DNA of 6,915 nucleotides from Peptococcaceae bacterium UBA5356 (GTDB lineage Bacteria; Bacillota; Peptococcia; DRI-13; DTU073): NCBI GenBank assembly GCA_002407935.1, contig DHPU01000049.1, positions 31,050 to 37,964 on the forward strand. Direction: 5' to 3'. Within the stretch, counting starts at the first letter, position 1. Every line of letters begins with the position of its first letter. The notes below the pieces were generated by a model. The model made no database searches and was not told the DNA's origin. It saw nothing but the letters and a program-made list of their open reading frames with translations. Below are positions 1 through 5,971 of the stretch, piece after piece. Made by a program: the position numbers and the translations under genes.

Positions 1-825
1 GAACGTCTTAAAGCACTCATGCCAGCACTCACCAAAGAAGAAATACAAGAGTTGAAGAATGGAAAAGCTTGTTTAGTCAAAAACCCTATTGCCATAGCTT
101 ATGAAGGAAAACAAACAGAAACAACCTCATTTACAGCCGGGGATACTATTTCAGTTGCTAATAATGAACTGAAAGTACTCGGAAATAGTGATGCCATCGG
201 ATTGGATAACGAAGGATTTGTGAACGGCGTTCAAGTAGTGGTGTATGATACGGTTTATGATCAGCTGACCGGAAAGAGCACCTATTCAGAGCTGTACCCG
301 ATTTTAGAAGAGGGAGCGGATACCCAAGCTGTGGAACAGAAAATAGAGCAAATAAGCGAGAAAACAGCAGGAAGCCGTTGGCTCTCCTATCAGAACACTG
401 ATAAACAGCTGGAAGAAAGCTATCAGCAAATTAAGCTGATTGCCTGGGGGCTAATACTCTTTATCGGATTGATTGGACTTTTGAATATCATCAATACAAC
501 CTACACTAATATTCACACCCGAATCCAAGAAATCGGGATGCAGCGCGCAATCGGTATGAGTATAGCAAGCCTGTATAAGACCTTTCTGTGGGAAGGCGCC
601 TACTATGGGATAATAGCCGGTGGTATTGGGGCCTTGGCAGGATATATTTGCACCATCTTTGTAGAAGCAGCGGCAACCGATCAGCTGGCGCTTGTGGCTG
701 TGCCGATAGTCCCCATTATGCAAGCAGGGATCGCTTCTATTGCTGCCTGTCTGATTGCGACCTGTATTCCCCTGTACCAAATTGCAAAGATGAGCATCGT
801 GGATTCAATTGAAACTGTTGAATAG
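1..825 (+). CDS. FtsX-family ABC transporter permease, 3' part (5' end outside window)
   Basis: The frame is open from base 1 to a TAG at 823-825, giving the last 274 residues; an internal ATG at 19 has no recognisable ribosome binding site and is not the start. The C-terminal ~130 residues have the FtsX/MacB-type layout: a membrane segment at about residues 144-166, a cytoplasmic loop with the typical 'EIGMQRAIGMS' coupling motif (about 177-187), then two further membrane segments (about 195-220 and 238-258). The preceding ~140 residues are soluble and probably form the extracytoplasmic domain between TM1 and TM2. Such permeases pair with an ATPase and export or sense peptides, lipoproteins or antibiotics; the ATPase is expected upstream and is not visible. 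No terminator was found between this gene and the BlaI promoter. The substrate cannot be read from the sequence. Family assignment is secure; role is open. Confidence 0.88.
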   Translation, partial: ERLKALMPALTKEEIQELKNGKACLVKNPIAIAYEGKQTETTSFTAGDTISVANNELKVLGNSDAIGLDNEGFVNGVQVVVYDTVYDQLTGKSTYSELYPILEEGADTQAVEQKIEQISEKTAGSRWLSYQNTDKQLEESYQQIKLIAWGLILFIGLIGLLNIINTTYTNIHTRIQEIGMQRAIGMSIASLYKTFLWEGAYYGIIAGGIGALAGYICTIFVEAAATDQLALVAVPIVPIMQAGIASIAACLIATCIPLYQIAKMSIVDSIETVE

Positions 826-969
826 AAATGATGCTATCAGTAGATTGGCTTTTCTATTCCTTGAATAGCGAGAAATGAAACAATAAGCAATATTAAGAGA
901 TGACTATTACTTTATAGGAATAAATTCATATACTGTAGCCTTAACGAACATTCTGTTAGGGGGGTAATT

Positions 970-982
970 CTACATCCCATAG
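970..982. promoter_or_regulatory. Possible degenerate third BlaI-type operator
   Basis: CTACATCCCATAG has the left arm (CTACA) and the outer TAG of the two clear operators downstream, in the same 13-bp length, but two of five bases in the right arm differ. It sits 46 bp centre-to-centre upstream of the first operator. It could be an auxiliary or decayed site, or chance in AT-rich DNA. Confidence 0.22.
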
Positions 983-1002
983 AAAAAAATTTCAAAGCAC
1001 TA

Positions 1003-1031
1003 TTGACACACACCCCTACATGATGTAGAAT
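1003..1031 (+). promoter_or_regulatory. Sigma-A promoter of the BlaI/M56 operon
   Basis: A perfect -35 box TTGACA (1003-1008) is followed after 17 bp by TAGAAT (1026-1031), a five-of-six match to the -10 consensus. Transcription should start near 1038-1040, within or next to the second operator. The -10 box overlaps the first operator, so bound repressor would block RNA polymerase directly. Confidence 0.82.
1016..1028. promoter_or_regulatory. BlaI/MecI-type operator 1
   Basis: CTACATGATGTAG is a palindrome with 5-bp arms (CTACA/TGTAG) around a 3-bp centre. It matches the ACA...TGT dyad type bound by BlaI/MecI/CopY repressors. It lies in the spacer and first bases of the -10 box of the promoter, immediately upstream of a blaI-family gene, which supports autoregulation. 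Confidence 0.8.
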
Positions 1032-1039
1032 GTCATTGT

Positions 1040-1052
1040 CTACACGATGTAG
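1040..1052. promoter_or_regulatory. BlaI/MecI-type operator 2
   Basis: CTACACGATGTAG repeats operator 1 with a single change in the 3-bp centre (CGA instead of TGA) and identical arms. It covers the predicted transcription start. Centre-to-centre distance from operator 1 is 24 bp, a little over two helical turns, so two repressor dimers could sit side by side. Confidence 0.8.
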
Positions 1053-1075
1053 TATAATGAATGGGGGTGACTTTT

Positions 1076-1462
1076 ATGAGTAAACTTCAAAAGATGTCGG
1101 ACGCTGAACGAGAAGTCATGCAGTTTGTATGGGCGGCTGGCCGCTCGGTTTCCTCTGCAAAATTACTTGACGACTTAAAAACGATTAACAGGGAGTGGAA
1201 GCCAAACACGGTTTTAACATTTCTCGCCCGATTGATAGAAAAAGGTATTTTGACCTCTGTACGGCATGGGCGGTCAAACGAGTACATACCACTGATTACC
1301 GAGAGCGAATACAAACAGTTTGAAACGCGAACTTTTCTTAACTCTGTACACGACGGTTCTGTAAAGAGTTTTATCACAGCCTTATACGAGGGCAACGACT
1401 TGACCGCTGAGGAAATAGCCGAACTAAAACAGTGGTTTTCACAAAAGGAGGCGGAAGAATGA
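1076..1462 (+). CDS. BlaI/MecI/CopY-family transcriptional repressor
   Basis: The 128-residue product is the usual length for BlaI/MecI repressors. The N-terminal winged helix spans about residues 1-75, with the family-typical opening 'MSDAEREVMQFVW' and the recognition-helix region 'WKPNTVLTFLARLIEKG'; the wing includes 'RHGRSNEY'. The C-terminal ~45 residues are the dimerisation helices. The ATG at 1076 is preferred because GGGGGTGA (1063-1070) lies at the right distance before it; the in-frame ATG at 1061 overlaps that site and has none of its own. The gene follows two matching operators and overlaps the next gene by four bases (ATGA), so autoregulation and co-translation with the M56 protein are expected. 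The Asn-Phe dipeptide cleaved in staphylococcal BlaI/MecI is absent from the whole protein (the corresponding region reads about 'SFITALYEGNDL'), so the inactivation mechanism may differ. Confidence 0.92.
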   Translation: MSKLQKMSDAEREVMQFVWAAGRSVSSAKLLDDLKTINREWKPNTVLTFLARLIEKGILTSVRHGRSNEYIPLITESEYKQFETRTFLNSVHDGSVKSFITALYEGNDLTAEEIAELKQWFSQKEAEE

Positions 1463-3090
1463 ACACAGCGTTTATCGCCGTACTTTTGATGTCGGCAACG
1501 GGTATCTTGCTTGTTTTGTGCTTGGCGCTTTTGCGTCCTTTGACAATAAAAACGCTAACCGCAACATGGCATTATCGTATGTACATATTAGTAGTATTGT
1601 TTCTGCTTGTTCCTGTTGGAATTGTTGGCGGTAATCTTTTTTCAAATATGCCAAGTACGACGAATCAGGGGCTTCCAAATGTGCCTGTCATTCTTAATGA
1701 TATGATAACCGTACAACAAACGGATATATTACTACCACAAACCGGGCAGGCTTTACCGCAGACAGACCCTACTGCCGTAACGCCCGCCGCGCCTGTAACG
1801 ACTGTCTTTATACTAAAAACAGGTTTATCGTTTTTGCCGCTTATATGGCTTGTTGGGGTTTTCGTGTTCATTATTTTGTATGGTATTCAGTTTGTCCGGT
1901 TTAGGCGGAAAATTATGCGGACAAGTTTGCAAATTGATGATACGGGAACACTTCTGGCACTAAAAAACTCGATGACTGAAATGGGTATAAAGGGCAAGCT
2001 CCGGCTATTGTCAAACAATATCATTAAAACACCCATGCTTGCCGGCCTGTTCAAAACATTTTTAATACTGCCCGAAGTGGAAATGAGCGAAAGGGAGCTT
2101 AAAGTTATTCTCAAACATGAGCTTACTCATTTCAAGCGTCATGATTTATGGGTGAAATCTCTGACGCTTGTGGCAAACGCAATCCATTGGTTTAATCCGG
2201 CGGCATACCGGCTGACGAAAAATATTGACACTTTCTGCGAGCTTTCATGTGACGAGCAGGTGGTATCCGATATGAACATGGAAGAACGGCAATTTTATGG
2301 CGAAACGATCCTCAATGTCCTGTGCAGGGTTGTAAATCAACATTCAGGCATATACGCTACACTTGCGGAATCAAAAAAAGGAATTGAAAGAAGGTTGACA
2401 CATATGATGAACGTAAAAAATACCTCAAAACGAATTGTTATTATTTCATTTGTTATCGCTGCTACATTATGTTTTACAGGCTTTGCGATAGCATCATTCA
2501 TGAATGTAACAGGAGAGGATACCGATTTGAATGATAACCCCGGCGAATCTATAAACGGCATTAACGAACCTAAGCCGGATGATACTATCCGGGATTCGGA
2601 TGTCATGCAGGAATCAACCGCCAACCCGCAGGACGAAAAATCGTCTGTTTCGGAATCGAATATGCCAAACGATAGCAATATCGACGGGAAATATCTATGG
2701 CCTTTAACGGGTTATAATGTTATTAGCTCTAAATATGGTACCCGCATGCATCCCGTAAAGAAGGCAATGAAGTTTCATAACGGGATTGATATTCCGGCAC
2801 CTGAAGGCACACCTGTACTTGCCGCCGATAAGGGAACAGTCGCCGAGATAGGAGATAATGAAACGGATGGTAATTATGTCATTTTGAATCACGGCGGCGG
2901 TATTCAGACTTTTTACTCGGTATTGTTTGGATTTGCAGAAGGTCTTGCAGCGGGCGATGCCGTGCAACAAGGCGACGTTATCGGCTATGCTGGCTCGACC
3001 GGCGAAGCAACAGGCAATCATCTACACTTTAGCCTGACTATTGACGGTGAGTACATTGACCCGATGGGCGTTTTTACACAAGAGAATTGA
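1459..3090 (+). CDS. M56 (BlaR1-type) membrane protease with extracellular M23 sensor-like domain
   Basis: The product has 543 residues. The start is the ATG at 1459, seven bases after AAAGGAGG (1444-1451) and overlapping the blaI stop. Membrane segments lie at about 4-26, 40-61 and 120-145. The M56 gluzincin domain follows with 'TPMLAGLFKTFLILP' (191-205), the zinc motif HELTH (220-224), HWFNP (243-247) and ELSCDE (261-266), which should carry the third ligand. A last membrane segment (about 326-348) leads to an acidic, Asp/Asn/Ser-rich linker (about 349-412) and a C-terminal M23/LytM-like domain (414-543). That domain keeps H440 and D444 (HNGID) and the H521-L-H523 motif, but has V488 in 'YSVL' where YxHL is usual. 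There is no penicillin-binding domain, so this is not a classical BlaR1. By analogy the M23 part faces outside and signals to M56, which inactivates BlaI inside. Similar M23/M56 combinations are known in Clostridia; the ligand is unknown. Confidence 0.9.
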   Translation: MNTAFIAVLLMSATGILLVLCLALLRPLTIKTLTATWHYRMYILVVLFLLVPVGIVGGNLFSNMPSTTNQGLPNVPVILNDMITVQQTDILLPQTGQALPQTDPTAVTPAAPVTTVFILKTGLSFLPLIWLVGVFVFIILYGIQFVRFRRKIMRTSLQIDDTGTLLALKNSMTEMGIKGKLRLLSNNIIKTPMLAGLFKTFLILPEVEMSERELKVILKHELTHFKRHDLWVKSLTLVANAIHWFNPAAYRLTKNIDTFCELSCDEQVVSDMNMEERQFYGETILNVLCRVVNQHSGIYATLAESKKGIERRLTHMMNVKNTSKRIVIISFVIAATLCFTGFAIASFMNVTGEDTDLNDNPGESINGINEPKPDDTIRDSDVMQESTANPQDEKSSVSESNMPNDSNIDGKYLWPLTGYNVISSKYGTRMHPVKKAMKFHNGIDIPAPEGTPVLAADKGTVAEIGDNETDGNYVILNHGGGIQTFYSVLFGFAEGLAAGDAVQQGDVIGYAGSTGEATGNHLHFSLTIDGEYIDPMGVFTQEN

Positions 3091-3117
3091 GCTTAAATCC
3101 AAGTATTAAGAGGTGAT

Positions 3118-3471
3118 TTGGTTGTAAATAGAAGCGCAAAGCTCTTATACCGATACATACGCAGAGCACATAAAAACGATCAAGCGGCACTTCTTAAAAC
3201 AGCGGAAGATATAAACAGCCTAGATGACAATAGAAAAAAGAAGTATATGGACATGCTTGGCAGGCTTAGTCCTGATGAAAGATATAGTGTACTGCTTTTC
3301 TGCTGGCAGAGATTTTCTCTTAAACGGATTGCCAAAACAATAAATTTGCCGCTATTTATAATAAAAGGACGTTTGTATGCTGCGTTAAATAAGGTTGCTA
3401 CAGCTCTTTCAACCGGTCATACATTCTCCTTGCTGTGTGTTGCTGTTTATGAGGTGCTCGTTTGTCGTTGA
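3118..3471 (+). CDS. Small sigma-70 region 4-like HTH protein with transposon-derived tail
   Basis: The open frame of 117 codons begins at a TTG (3118) behind AGAGGTGA (3109-3116); the spacing is short and no better start is in frame, so the start is tentative. Residues about 50-94 ('LSPDERYSVLLFCWQRF', 'LKRIAKTINL', 'IIKGRLYAALNKV') match the pattern of sigma-70 region 4, the -35-binding helix-turn-helix. The N-terminal ~45 residues are helical and charged and too short for a full region 2. It follows the M56 gene by 27 bases on the same strand, so it is probably co-transcribed under BlaI control. From about residue 95 the reading frame crosses into an antisense IS21 istA remnant, so the hydrophobic tail (about 97-117) is not native. 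The domain itself looks complete. It could act as a sigma-like or anti-sigma-type partner, or be a decaying gene. Confidence 0.6.
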   Translation: MVVNRSAKLLYRYIRRAHKNDQAALLKTAEDINSLDDNRKKKYMDMLGRLSPDERYSVLLFCWQRFSLKRIAKTINLPLFIIKGRLYAALNKVATALSTGHTFSLLCVAVYEVLVCR

Positions 3472-3628
3472 TAAGCCATGTTGTGACAACGCTCTTGTAC
3501 GGGGACAATTTCCCTTTCCGCCGTTGCGCAGGACGGATTACCTGGTTGAAATCTTCTTTCTCGACATATTTCTTTACAGTTTCAAAGTCATGCCCGGTAA
3601 TCTGAGATATTTTTCTTAAACTCTTCCC
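3398..3628 (-). pseudogene. IS21-family transposase istA remnant (N-terminal fragment)
   Basis: Read on the minus strand, 76 codons are open between a TAA at 3629-3631 and a TAG at 3398-3400, without a start codon. The translation begins 'GKSLRKISQITGHDFETVKK', followed by 'YVEKEDFN', then 'KLSPYKSVVTTWL' and 'RAPHKQQHTARRMYDRLKEL'. This is the helix-turn-helix and following linker of IstA, the IS21-family transposase, which is normally about 400-500 residues. The catalytic DDE domain and the istB helper gene are absent. The N-terminal side is cut by an in-frame stop and loses similarity; the other side ends where it meets the sigma-like gene. The fragment therefore cannot be active. It overlaps the 3' end of the sigma-like gene antisense and probably arose by IS insertion followed by deletion. 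Assignment rests on pattern recognition. Confidence 0.75.
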
Positions 3629-3905
3629 TTAAAGGGTATTATTTTTTAGGGGTGCTTGCAATGGAGTTTTCCATTTTATGCAGGGTTTTTTAAGTTCCGG
3701 AACGCACGGTTTTCATTGTACCAAAAACAATCCCGTAAAAACATAAGTAGAATGTCTTGTTTTTGCATTAGTTTTATCAATCTCCCCGCACCCTTCCACA
3801 TGTCAAAAATTTAGACATAACATGTAGAAGTATATTTTAGGGTGGGGTACTTTTCAATTATTATTTGGGGTGCTTTTAGTTTAATATAAACACTGCTGAC
3901 TGCTA
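3629..3905. other. AT-rich non-coding stretch, probably degraded IS21 upstream region
   Basis: No convincing gene is present on either strand. The stretch holds three imperfect GGGGTGCTT repeats, a short hairpin AATGGA-N4-TCCATT (3660-3675), and an inverted repeat TGTC-N9-GACA (3801-3817). It lies directly upstream of the istA remnant in istA's reading direction, where IS21-family elements carry their left end and terminal repeats. No intact element boundary or target-site duplication could be identified. Confidence 0.4.
3649..3875. repeat. Three imperfect direct repeats, core GGGGTGCTT
   Basis: The cores are GGGGTGCTT at 3649-3657, GGGGTACTT at 3844-3852 and GGGGTGCTT at 3867-3875. Each follows an A/T run of the TTATTTT type, and the last two continue in TTTT. 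IS21-family elements carry multiple short terminal repeats bound by the transposase, and all three copies lie upstream of the istA remnant. The link to IS21 is inference; the repeats are directly visible. Confidence 0.45.
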
Positions 3906-3938
3906 ACAAACGCCGCGAAGAATTTTCGCGGCGTTTGT
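3906..3938 (-). terminator. GC-rich hairpin, probable terminator downstream of the MarR gene
   Basis: A perfect 14-bp stem (3906-3919 with 3925-3938, arm ACAAACGCCGCGAA) encloses a 5-base loop. It starts 35 bases beyond the stop codon of the MarR gene. The T-run is weak on both strands, only the TTTGT end of the arm plus scattered T's, so it may act in both directions or mainly protect the 3' end of the RNA. On the plus strand it would stop any transcript passing through the BlaI/M56/sigma-like operon, for which no nearer terminator was found. Confidence 0.6.
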
Positions 3939-3973
3939 CAACTTTAAGTTTAATTAAAAAAGTTTTATTTGTT

Positions 3974-4456
3974 TTATTCTATATTTTTTAGCTGTTCTTT
4001 TACCTCTTGGGTCGCTTCGTCTAGGTTTCTAGCCATTTTCTTAAGCACGTCTGTAAAAGCCTTCATTTCTTCATATGTGATGTCTTTATTGATAGCCTTG
4101 TTAAAATCTTCAGCTAATGAAAAGAGATTGTCCAAAAGAGGAGTGCTTCTTTCCCCTAAGGATAAGATATGCCAGCGTTTGTCTTTCGTCTTGATTGTTC
4201 GCTCTAGATAACCGTTGGTTACGAGGGAATCTATGTTCTGACTTACTAAAGCCTTAGAGACGTTTAAATATTTTGCTATCCACTTTGCATTGTTCGGAAA
4301 ATTATCATTAGCTATGCATAGAAGTATTTCGATCTCTGTCCTTGTCAAATTATCAAAGTTTCTCGTTAAAAAATATGCATTTCTATACTTTTGTAGTTTC
4401 TTATAAAATGTACCAAAAACAGGGTTAAAGTCTCCATTTTTTAGTAATCGATACAT
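3974..4456 (-). CDS. MarR-family transcriptional regulator
   Basis: The 160-residue product has the usual MarR length and layout. N-terminal helices (about 10-35) are followed by a winged helix: 'LTRTEIEILLCIA' (37-49), the helix-turn-helix 'AKWIAKYLNVSKALVSQNIDSLVTNGYL' at 57-84, and the wing with 'KTKDKRWHILSL' (89-100), which retains the Asp and Arg (D92, R94) typical of the family. C-terminal helices (about 103-160) should form the dimer interface. The ATG at 4456 is supported by AGGGAGGA (complement of 4463-4470) seven bases upstream. The gene lies 176 bases downstream of an MFS transporter gene on the same strand, an arrangement typical of MarR-controlled efflux. Inverted repeats in its own promoter region suggest autoregulation. 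The inducing ligand is unknown. Confidence 0.9.
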   Translation of the reverse strand: MYRLLKNGDFNPVFGTFYKKLQKYRNAYFLTRNFDNLTRTEIEILLCIANDNFPNNAKWIAKYLNVSKALVSQNIDSLVTNGYLERTIKTKDKRWHILSLGERSTPLLDNLFSLAEDFNKAINKDITYEEMKAFTDVLKKMARNLDEATQEVKEQLKNIE

Positions 4457-4497
4457 TTGTAGTCCTCCCTATTACAAGCCTATTGCTCAAAATCTGT

Positions 4498-4508
4498 GTA
4501 TAATATAC
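4498..4508. promoter_or_regulatory. Palindrome GTATAATATAC over the MarR gene -10 region
   Basis: GTATA-A-TATAC is a perfect 11-base inverted repeat that overlaps the proposed -10 box. It may be an operator half-site or simply reflect the AT-rich -10 sequence. Confidence 0.25.
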
Positions 4509-4531
4509 CATTTTATCACGATTATAGGCAA
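4502..4531 (-). promoter_or_regulatory. Candidate promoter of the MarR gene
   Basis: On the minus strand TTGCCT (complement of 4526-4531) is followed after 18 bp by TATATT (complement of 4502-4507). The boxes match consensus at four and five of six positions. A perfect TATAAT (complement of 4521-4526) lies slightly upstream but lacks a -35 partner. The gene thus probably has its own promoter, separate from the MFS gene. Confidence 0.4.
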
Positions 4532-4539
4532 GAACCTAT
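4524..4539. promoter_or_regulatory. Candidate MarR operator, ATAGG-N6-CCTAT
   Basis: A 16-bp inverted repeat with perfect 5-bp arms (4524-4528 and 4535-4539) overlaps the proposed -35 box of the MarR gene. MarR dimers typically bind palindromes of about this size in their own promoters. No second copy was seen upstream of the MFS gene. Confidence 0.4.
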
Positions 4540-4579
4540 GTTTTTAAGCTTTATATATTTTAATTTATAAAAGATAAGT

Positions 4580-4611
4580 AAAAAATGATACCGTCTTTTT
4601 AAAACGGTACC
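4580..4611 (-). terminator. Intrinsic terminator of the MFS transporter gene
   Basis: On the minus strand GGTACCGT (complement of 4604-4611) pairs with ACGGTATC (complement of 4587-4594) across a 9-base A/T-rich loop, with one G-U pair. It is followed directly by ATTTTTT (complement of 4580-4586). It lies 21 bases after the MFS stop codon. This is a good rho-independent terminator and implies that the downstream MarR gene is mostly transcribed from its own promoter. Confidence 0.8.
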
Positions 4612-4632
4612 GACTTAAGCATCTATTGATTA

Positions 4633-5814
4633 TCACGCCTGTTCTCCCGCTGTCTCTGCAGATTCCATCTTCTCGGGCTTTTCTACAACTTTTTTCTGCG
4701 ATGATAAAAAGGTAGCTACTCCAAAGATGAGAATGGTTCCTGCTAACAGTGCGAATTGAAATCTGATTGAAGTTTGATTGAAAACATTGCTCAACATGTC
4801 TAGCAATATAGGTGACAGAAACTGTCCAGTAAATATGAAAGTGGTTAACACGGCAATCGCCCTATCTGTTTGGTGCAATTTGACAAGGTTTAAGGCATTC
4901 ATTGTAAGGACCGGGAATAATGCCCCCTGAGCAAAGCCGATGAAACATACACTAACTATAACTATAGGTACGTGTTTTGCCAAAGTTAGCATTAAGAAAG
5001 AAACGCTCATGGCTAACAACATTACTGGAATAAGGTACTTTTTGAAAAATTCCATTACTGGTACCAGGAAAAAGCTTGTAATCATTCCTCCCACAGCCGC
5101 AAAAGAAATGGTCATACCTGCAAGGGCTGAACCTCCGAAGTTAGCTTGTTCTAAATAAAGGGCTATGTTAGTTGATACAGCATAATAGGCTAACATTACT
5201 CCACCCATTGCTAAGGCATATCCATAAACAGGAAATGGAATTTTTAAATTCTTTTCATGGGCTGGAGGTACATGTACTTCTTCTTTAGGCAAGAAAAAGA
5301 ACACTAGTACAAAAATAACGATACCTAACAGATAAACGTTAAATGGCTGTCTCCACCCTAATGTTGCCAACCAACCTGCTACTAACATGGTAATAATGCC
5401 GCCGAAGTTACTAAAAGAAGCGTTATAGCCCATCATCTGTGCCCGTTCTTTGCCCGTATAGTAGTCGTAGATTAGGGATTCCGATAACGGCATTAGGATT
5501 CCCACGCTGGCTCCTAGCAATAAGCGGAAAAAGAGCACTAGCTCGATTGTCGGCATAAACTGAGGCCCTACACCACCAATTAAGTATGACCATAATCCTA
5601 TTATGACGACAGTACGTTTTGACATTTTTTTAGTTAGATAGCTTGTTAAAAATGTGAACGGTATAATCGTTAAAGACGGTATCGTCAGTATCATCTTTAT
5701 CGTCGTCACACTTGCATCTGGGAAAGCCTTTGCAATTACTCCTAACGCAGGCGAAATAGCGGCTCCAGCCATAACAGTTGCCATTGAAATAGAAATAATA
5801 GTCGGCTTCAACAT
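4633..5814 (-). CDS. MFS transporter, probable drug efflux (12 TM)
   Basis: The 393-residue product has about 12 hydrophobic segments (roughly 5-27, 40-60, 69-84, 90-112, 134-152, 157-175, 197-221, 229-250, 261-279, 281-302, 318-340, 352-370), a central charged loop (177-192) and a charged C-terminal tail, as expected for a DHA1-type major facilitator. A degenerate motif A lies in the loop after TM2 ('TKKMSKR', 61-67). R97 in 'FFRLLLGASVGI' fits motif B, and 'NFGGIITMLVAGWLA' in TM5 (136-150) fits motif C of drug/H+ antiporters. The protein should export small molecules using the proton gradient; the substrate cannot be deduced. The ATG at 5814 is used because an in-frame stop lies just upstream and TM1 starts at once, although its ribosome binding site is weak. 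A terminator follows, then a MarR-family gene that may regulate it. Confidence 0.88.
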   Translation of the reverse strand: MLKPTIISISMATVMAGAAISPALGVIAKAFPDASVTTIKMILTIPSLTIIPFTFLTSYLTKKMSKRTVVIIGLWSYLIGGVGPQFMPTIELVLFFRLLLGASVGILMPLSESLIYDYYTGKERAQMMGYNASFSNFGGIITMLVAGWLATLGWRQPFNVYLLGIVIFVLVFFFLPKEEVHVPPAHEKNLKIPFPVYGYALAMGGVMLAYYAVSTNIALYLEQANFGGSALAGMTISFAAVGGMITSFFLVPVMEFFKKYLIPVMLLAMSVSFLMLTLAKHVPIVIVSVCFIGFAQGALFPVLTMNALNLVKLHQTDRAIAVLTTFIFTGQFLSPILLDMLSNVFNQTSIRFQFALLAGTILIFGVATFLSSQKKVVEKPEKMESAETAGEQA

Positions 5815-5858
5815 CTTGTTCTTTATTTAAACCACTTCTCTTCAAATATTAGATATTA

Positions 5859-5872
5859 GTTCAGCGCTTAAC
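5859..5872. promoter_or_regulatory. 14-bp near-palindrome in the MFS leader
   Basis: GTTCAGCGCTTAAC matches its own reverse complement at 12 of 14 positions around a perfect AGCGCT core. It lies about 45 bases upstream of the MFS start codon, downstream of the proposed promoter. Next to it is a tandem ATATTAG repeat (5846-5859). It could be a roadblock operator or a small RNA hairpin. Confidence 0.3.
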
Positions 5873-5941
5873 TTATTTTGAGCCATTATAAAAGGAGACC
5901 GCTCTCAAAAGAAAGCTATAGTACTCCTCTCTCATCGAATA

Positions 5942-5970
5942 AATTTATCACATTGTCTAATTAATGTCAA
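5942..5970 (-). promoter_or_regulatory. Candidate promoter of the MFS transporter gene
   Basis: On the minus strand a perfect TTGACA (complement of 5965-5970) is followed after 17 bp by TAAATT (complement of 5942-5947), a four-of-six -10 match. It would give a leader of roughly 120 bases. A perfect TATAAT (complement of 5885-5890) lies closer to the gene but has no good -35 box. Confidence 0.5.
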
Positions 5971-5971
5971 T
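5952..5971. promoter_or_regulatory. Candidate repressor site in the MFS promoter, ATTGNC-N8-GNCAAT
   Basis: Bases 5952-5957 (ATTGTC) and 5966-5971 (GTCAAT) form an interrupted inverted repeat with matching ATTG and C positions. It covers the -35 box and the upstream half of the spacer. Size and position suit a MarR-type operator, but its arms differ from the ATAGG/CCTAT repeat at the MarR promoter. Confidence 0.35.

Noticed and set aside
854..868. Small hairpin CTATTC-CTT-GAATAG after the ABC permease gene
   Set aside because: Six A/T-rich pairs without a following T-run; too weak to call a terminator.
1053..1058. Perfect TATAAT just before the blaI gene as a -10 box
   Set aside because: No -35 box at suitable spacing, and it would leave almost no leader before the ribosome binding site; the TTGACA/TAGAAT pair is much better.
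1061..1075. ATG at 1061 as start of the repressor gene
   Set aside because: It overlaps the ribosome binding site that serves the ATG at 1076 and would add five residues not typical of the family.
2337..3021. Open minus-strand frames opposite the M56-M23 gene
   Set aside because: They lie antisense to strongly conserved domains, lack ribosome binding sites and resemble no known family.
3395..3619. Plus-strand open frame of 74 codons
   Set aside because: It is the antisense of the istA remnant; the minus-strand translation is recognisable and this one is not.
3641..3880. CRISPR-like array
   Set aside because: The three repeat cores are only nine bases long and irregularly spaced (about 195 and 23 bp).
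5875..5935. Possible riboswitch or attenuator in the MFS leader
   Set aside because: Only short, mismatched pairings (such as TTGAG with CTCAA) were found, with no T-run and no recognisable riboswitch motif.
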